Shown: positions 7,472 to 10,555 of the stretch, in pieces
How the letters are laid out: every line of letters begins with the position of its first letter
How positions within the stretch are numbered: position 1 is the stretch's first letter
DNA from: Actinomycetes bacterium
GTDB taxonomy: Bacteria > Actinomycetota > Acidimicrobiia > Acidimicrobiales > RAAP-2
Reading direction: 5' to 3'
Assembly (NCBI GenBank): GCA_021850345.1
Contig: JAJZMN010000109.1
Span: 1-10,555, forward strand
DNA length: 10,555 nt
Notes under the pieces: generated by a model
The model's database searches: none
What the model was told of the DNA's origin: nothing
The model's input: the letters and a program-made list of their open reading frames with translations, nothing else
Program-made: the position numbers and the translations under genes

Positions 7472-8197
7472 TCAAAGCTTGCCGGCCATCCCCGAGAGGA
7501 GCTGCCGGAGAGACTTTGCACCGGCGGGGGCGGTAAGCGTGACCGCGGCGGGGTAGCCGAAGCGCACCAGGCCGGCATCGCTCTTCTGATGGGCAATGAA
7601 CTCGACGGGAAGGGGTGTGTTCGTGCGCGCGATGTCGACGGTTGCGTCGTCCCCCTGATCGACCAGCTTGCGCACCGGCAGATCGCCGAACGTGGTGACC
7701 CCCGCGAGACGGACCCCGGTCAGCGAACCGCCGAAGAGCTGGTCGGCCATCTTCTCCGGGTCGGCAAGGGGCCCGAACGCGGCATTGAAGCTCTTCCCCT
7801 CGGCGGCTGGGAGGGTAACCGAGTGAGGGGCGCGCAACTTGACGAGCCCTGACGGCAGGCCACCACCGTTGGTGGCCCAGAAGGCGGCGTTCGTCTGGAG
7901 ATCGAGGGTGGAGTCGATGTGGATGACTGAGAATGCCTCGGTGCCCTCGGAGATCGAGGCCGTCGACTTCGCGCCGTGCTCTGCTGAGCGCAGATCGAAG
8001 CTGATGCGGGTCCTGCCCCGGTCGATCACTCCGGAGAACGTGAGCGTCGAGATCCCTGCCAGGTCGTGGATCGCCTGGGAGACGACCTCGGACGGCGTCG
8101 GCGCGGTGCTCGCTCCTGTCCCCACCGCGAGTCTCGGGCCGGCGAGCAACCCCGACGCCCCAACCGCGGCCACCGCTCGCAGTGCCGAAACCATCAT
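7472..8197 (-). CDS. Secreted LppX/LprAFG-like protein of unknown function
   Basis: A 241-residue protein with an N-terminal signal-like stretch (MMVSALRAVAAVGASGLLAG, then PRLAVG), with cleavage plausible around residues 26-32. The mature part is rich in beta-strand-like segments: LTFSGVID (52-59), RISFDLRS (64-71), a helix DPEKMADQLF (146-155), LPVRKLVDQGDDATVDIA (173-190), LPVEFIAH (196-203) and FGYPAAVTLTAP (213-224). This order resembles the LppX/LprAFG and LolA-like lipid-carrier fold of actinobacterial envelope proteins, but I cannot confirm it. No cysteine is present in the signal region, so it is not a lipoprotein as those usually are. I chose the ATG at 8197, with AGAGGGG at 8201-8207 on the minus strand; the adjacent ATG at 8194 is equally possible. 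The frame stays open upstream to 8386 without looking coding. Confidence 0.75.
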   Translation of the reverse strand: MMVSALRAVAAVGASGLLAGPRLAVGTGASTAPTPSEVVSQAIHDLAGISTLTFSGVIDRGRTRISFDLRSAEHGAKSTASISEGTEAFSVIHIDSTLDLQTNAAFWATNGGGLPSGLVKLRAPHSVTLPAAEGKSFNAAFGPLADPEKMADQLFGGSLTGVRLAGVTTFGDLPVRKLVDQGDDATVDIARTNTPLPVEFIAHQKSDAGLVRFGYPAAVTLTAPAGAKSLRQLLSGMAGKL

Positions 8198-8272
8198 GTG
8201 CCCCTCTTGACGTGGATCCCGGCGCGGACCAGTGCAGGCGTCGTGCGGCAATGTCTCTGCGCCGTGACCCCC

Positions 8273-8294
8273 AAAAGCTCGTCGGCCAACGAGC
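8273..8294 (-). terminator. Intrinsic-terminator or attenuator-like hairpin upstream of the secreted protein gene
   Basis: On the minus strand GCTCGT, loop TGGCCG, ACGAGC, then TTTT. The stem can grow by a G-U and an A-U pair at its base. It sits 75 nt or so before the start codon at 8197, with no minus-strand gene upstream of it in the window. It would therefore act within the leader (attenuation) or stop antisense transcripts. The stem is short, so termination strength is doubtful. Confidence 0.3.
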
Positions 8295-8445
8295 CTAAAT
8301 GGTGTCTCCTGCCCGATCGGTGACCCGCCTCTTCTCCGCGCGGTTGCGGGCAGGGAGCAGCGCACCGGGATCTGCACGAGTGCCACGCCGGGCGTTGTGA
8401 CCCAGGCACCTCACGCGTGCCCGGAGACCCACCGAATTCACGCCA

Positions 8446-8490
8446 CACGGTGCCGCGTGACGTGTCCAGGTGGCTCGTGCGGGCACCGTG
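8446..8490. repeat. 9-bp inverted repeat pair with a nested short palindrome
   Basis: CACGGTGCC (8446-8454) and GGCACCGTG (8482-8490) are exact reverse complements separated by 27 bp. The right copy is also part of a 13-bp palindrome, GGGCAC-C-GTGCCC (8481-8493). It could be a paired operator upstream of the arylsulfotransferase-family gene. GC-rich dyads arise often by chance here. Confidence 0.3.
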
Positions 8491-8615
8491 CCCACCGACG
8501 GCGCGAGGAATCCTCAAGAAGTTCTCGCAGCGCTCTCATGGGTGCTCTGTAACGTGATCGTAAAGCAGCGCTGGAGTGATCGGTCGGTTGGGGGAGTGGG
8601 CCCGGCGATGGGGAG

Positions 8616-8621
8616 AGGAGG
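8616..8621 (+). promoter_or_regulatory. Consensus ribosome binding site fixing the ATG at 8627
   Basis: AGGAGG with a 5-nt gap to the ATG at 8627. It decides this start over the upstream in-frame GTG at 8576, which has no comparable site and would only add a non-signal-like extension before the Tat motif. Confidence 0.8.
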
Positions 8622-8626
8622 CGGCG

Positions 8627-10234
8627 ATGCAACAACTCGGGCGTATACGAGGAGCGGCGAGCAAAGAGGGGACCCCGTCGCCGGGAAACCCCGGCGCCCC
8701 CCAGCACCACGGCCGACGCATCACGCGCCGGGAGGTGCTCGTGAACGGCGGCAAGAGCGCCGCCGGGCTCGCCGCGCTGGCCGCCGCCGGCTCTGGCGGG
8801 TTCGCAATTGCCCGGAGCTCGACTGCATCCCCGCTTCAGCCAGGCGCCACTCCCACGCGGGCGATGCCTTTTGCGACCGCCCCCGACCTTGAACCGCCCC
8901 GCTTGCAGATGACCGACCTCGGGGTTCGCAGCGATCTCGGGTACCTCCTCCTCACGCCGAGCCTCGTCCCAGGCGCACGGGGTGTCGACGAGACCCGGGC
9001 AGTCGCGCAGGGCAAGGGTCAAGAGGGCCTGTTGATGCTCGATGCGCGCAACCAGATCATCTGGTTCCAACCGACACGTGGTTTCGCCACCAACCTCCAG
9101 GTCCAGAGCTATCGGGGACGTCCCGTTCTCACCTACTGGGTCGGTGAGATTCGCGAGGGCATCGGCTACGGCGAGGGCCACATCCTCGACGAAACCTACA
9201 GAGAGATCGCCCGGCTCAGGGCTCCCCGCGGCCTCAAGGTGGATCTCCACGAGCTGACGCTCACCGATCGGGGCACGGCGCTCGTCAGCGCGTACCGCGT
9301 CCGCGACGCCGATCTCCGGTCCGTCGGTGGGCCACGGCGCCACCCGGTCCAGGACGCGATGATCCTCGAGATCGACGTGGCGACCGGAAAGACACTCTTT
9401 CAGTGGTCGAGCCTCGACCACGTCGCGGTCCAAGAGAGCTACGCAAAGCCCGCCGCGGGACCCTTCGACTACTTCCACATCAACTCCATCGCGCCGTGGG
9501 ACGAATCCAGCCTGCTCGTCTCGGCACGCAACACGTGGACGCTCTATCGCGTGGATCGCCGAACCGGGTCCGTGATCTGGCGCATGCACGGCAGGCGATC
9601 GGACTTCGCCATGGGTCCCGGCACCGCGTTCTATTGGCAGCACCATGCGCGCCATCTGGCCAGTGGCCTGCTCACCGTGTTCGACGACGGAGCGGCCCCG
9701 GCGGAGGAACCCCAGTCGCGCGGCCTGTTCCTCTCCGTTGACGAGGTCCGCCGGACAGTGCGGGTCGCCAAGGCCTATACACATCCCGTCCACCTGCTCG
9801 CCGAGTTCGAGGGAAGCGTTCAGGAACTCCCCAACGGCAACGTGTTCATCGGATGGGGGAGCGAGCCGTACGCGAGTGAGTTCGACAGCGACGGCAAGCT
9901 GCTCCTCGATGCCCGCTTCCCAACCAATGTCCAGTCCTATCGAGCCTTCCGCTCACCATGGCGGGGAATGCCGGCGACCCGCCCGATGCTCGTCGTGGGC
10001 AAGGACGTCGTCGGCGGCTACGCTCTGCACGTGAGCTGGAACGGGGCGACCGAGGTTCGGGAGTGGGAGATCCTGACCGGTCCGAGTGCGGGAATGTTGA
10101 CCTCGGAGGCACGGATCCCCAAGGCGGGCTTCGAGACGGCCGTAACGATCCACACGAGTCAGCGCTATCTCGCGGTCGCGGCGCTGGACCGGGATGGCAG
10201 ACGGATCGGCGTCACCGCCGCCCGCACTCTCTGA
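8627..10234 (+). CDS. Tat-exported arylsulfotransferase (ASST)-family protein
   Basis: A 535-residue protein. The N-terminus carries a twin-arginine signal: ITRREVLVNGG (32-42) followed by a weakly hydrophobic Ala/Gly run to about 62. The rest matches the actinobacterial arylsulfotransferase family, a beta-propeller: DLHELTLTDRGTALV (H208), QDAMILEIDVATGKTLFQW, DYFHINSI (H284), VDRRTGSVIWRM, FYWQHHARH (H339, H340), THPVHLL (H386) and GSVQELPNGNVFIGWG. In characterised ASSTs a histidine carries the sulfate moved from an aryl sulfate donor to a phenol; which histidine does so here, or whether it is active, cannot be told. The protein has no cysteine at all, consistent with folding before Tat export and with no need for disulfide helpers. 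It stands alone, with no dsb-type partner nearby. A non-catalytic propeller is the main alternative. Confidence 0.85.
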   Translation: MQQLGRIRGAASKEGTPSPGNPGAPQHHGRRITRREVLVNGGKSAAGLAALAAAGSGGFAIARSSTASPLQPGATPTRAMPFATAPDLEPPRLQMTDLGVRSDLGYLLLTPSLVPGARGVDETRAVAQGKGQEGLLMLDARNQIIWFQPTRGFATNLQVQSYRGRPVLTYWVGEIREGIGYGEGHILDETYREIARLRAPRGLKVDLHELTLTDRGTALVSAYRVRDADLRSVGGPRRHPVQDAMILEIDVATGKTLFQWSSLDHVAVQESYAKPAAGPFDYFHINSIAPWDESSLLVSARNTWTLYRVDRRTGSVIWRMHGRRSDFAMGPGTAFYWQHHARHLASGLLTVFDDGAAPAEEPQSRGLFLSVDEVRRTVRVAKAYTHPVHLLAEFEGSVQELPNGNVFIGWGSEPYASEFDSDGKLLLDARFPTNVQSYRAFRSPWRGMPATRPMLVVGKDVVGGYALHVSWNGATEVREWEILTGPSAGMLTSEARIPKAGFETAVTIHTSQRYLAVAALDRDGRRIGVTAARTL

Positions 10235-10239
10235 GCCTT

Positions 10240-10262
10240 CAATTAAACCCGGTAGTCAGTTA
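10240..10262. mobile_element. Possible terminal inverted repeat end of the decayed IS element
   Basis: The AT-rich stretch around 10240-10262 (containing GGTAGTCAGTTAGC) lies at the 3' limit of the transposase remnant, whose stop codon falls inside it. IS1595-type elements often end very near the transposase stop with such a repeat. Without the other end, this cannot be verified. Confidence 0.25.
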
Positions 10263-10555
10263 GCTCTTCCCACCACGACATCTTGGGGGTGGTGTCCCCA
10301 GTCGTAGCCGTGAGTGACGTCGGCCTCGGTGACCGGCCCAGTGGCGACGGCCTGTTCGAGGAGACCTGGGAACACGGGGCCCCTCTGCGCGAGTTTTGGC
10401 GGTTGAACCGGAACGTGAGCTTCGAGGGAGGTCTGCAGGTGCGCCGGGTCGACCGAGCCCGGGTGCGTGCCGAGCATCCAGCCCTTGGTGAGGCGGGCGA
10501 CTCGCTGGACGCCGGGCATCAGACGTGAGCCGATCGGGCGACGCCGACAGCGACA
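10256..10555 (-). pseudogene. C-terminal remnant of an IS1595/ISXO2-type transposase, frameshifted and cut by the window edge
   Basis: The minus-strand frame from 10519 reads MPGVQRVARLTKGWMLGTHPG then SVDPAHLQTSLEAHV, close to the ISXO2-type C-terminal pattern (HRVASLLKRWLLGTHQG, HLQ.YLDEF). The expected next block, FRFNRR.SR.RG, is missing in this frame but appears in another as FRFNRQNSRRG at 10381-10413. The first frame then resumes as LLEQAV. Two compensating small indels, near 10414 and about 10372-10381, therefore break the gene. The frame remains open to the right edge, so the 5' part lies outside. It ends at the TGA 10256-10258, 22 bp past the preceding gene. Family placement is from motif memory. 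Confidence 0.75.

Larger units (their letters stand above)
8198..8626. other. 429-bp non-coding divergent intergenic region
   Basis: This lies between the divergent starts of the secreted protein and the arylsulfotransferase-family gene. Open frames on both strands here give arginine- and proline-rich translations with no recognisable domain, so I call no gene. It holds a hairpin with a T-run (8273-8294), a 9-bp inverted repeat pair (8446-8490) and the ribosome site of the downstream gene. I found no convincing sigma70-type promoter on either strand. Confidence 0.6.

Noticed and set aside
8198..8386. N-terminal extension of the secreted protein by 63 codons
   Set aside because: The ATG at 8197 has a good ribosome site and begins a signal-like sequence; the extension is arginine-rich and crosses the hairpin with T-run.
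8438..9793. A 451-codon open frame on the minus strand, antisense to the arylsulfotransferase-family gene
   Set aside because: No recognisable domain, while the plus strand encodes a clear Tat signal and ASST-family motifs.
10270..10294. CACCAC/GTGGTG hairpin downstream of the arylsulfotransferase-family gene as a terminator
   Set aside because: Six-bp arms with a 12-nt loop and no T-run; it lies inside the transposase remnant.

Overview
The window is very GC-rich, bacterial and densely coded, with GTG starts, very short or absent mRNA leaders and gene families typical of high-GC Actinomycetota. These include a DUF6671-type protein, an LppX/LprAFG-like secreted protein and a Tat-exported arylsulfotransferase-family protein. 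The phylum call is an inference from style and family content; class (for example Acidimicrobiia or Thermoleophilia) cannot be settled from this piece.

Layout. (1) 42-4108, minus strand: a two-gene operon, dabB then dabA with a 4-nt ATGA overlap, encoding a DAB-type inorganic-carbon (CO2/bicarbonate) accumulation complex. (2) 4220-4696, plus strand: a small winged-helix regulator transcribed divergently from dabBA across a 111-bp control region that holds two copies of an 8-bp repeat. (3) 4609-5766, minus: purK, convergent with and overlapping the tail of the regulator. (4) 5797-6315, plus: purE, divergent from purK across only 30 bp that carries a good promoter and a 7-bp-arm dyad. (5) 6312-7283, plus: a DUF6671-like protein with four CxxC pairs, coupled to purE by a GTGA overlap. 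(6) 7472-8197, minus: a secreted LppX/LprAFG-like protein. (7) 8198-8626: a 429-bp non-coding divergent region with a hairpin plus T-run and inverted repeats. (8) 8627-10234, plus: a cysteine-free Tat-exported arylsulfotransferase-family beta-propeller. (9) 10256 to the right edge, minus: a decayed C-terminal fragment of an IS1595/ISXO2-type transposase.

How it fits together. DabAB is expected to trap CO2 as cytoplasmic bicarbonate, driven by a cation gradient through the NuoL-like DabB. PurK consumes bicarbonate and ATP to make N5-CAIR, which PurE rearranges to CAIR in purine synthesis. A bicarbonate supplier next to a bicarbonate-using biosynthetic pair is suggestive, but functional linkage is only inference. 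The most interesting candidates are the dab operon with its dedicated-looking regulator and repeat sites, the DUF6671 protein whose motif order resembles ITPase/HAM1-type nucleotide hydrolases and which is coupled to purE, and the compact purK/purE promoter. I see no tRNA, rRNA, CRISPR array or prophage.
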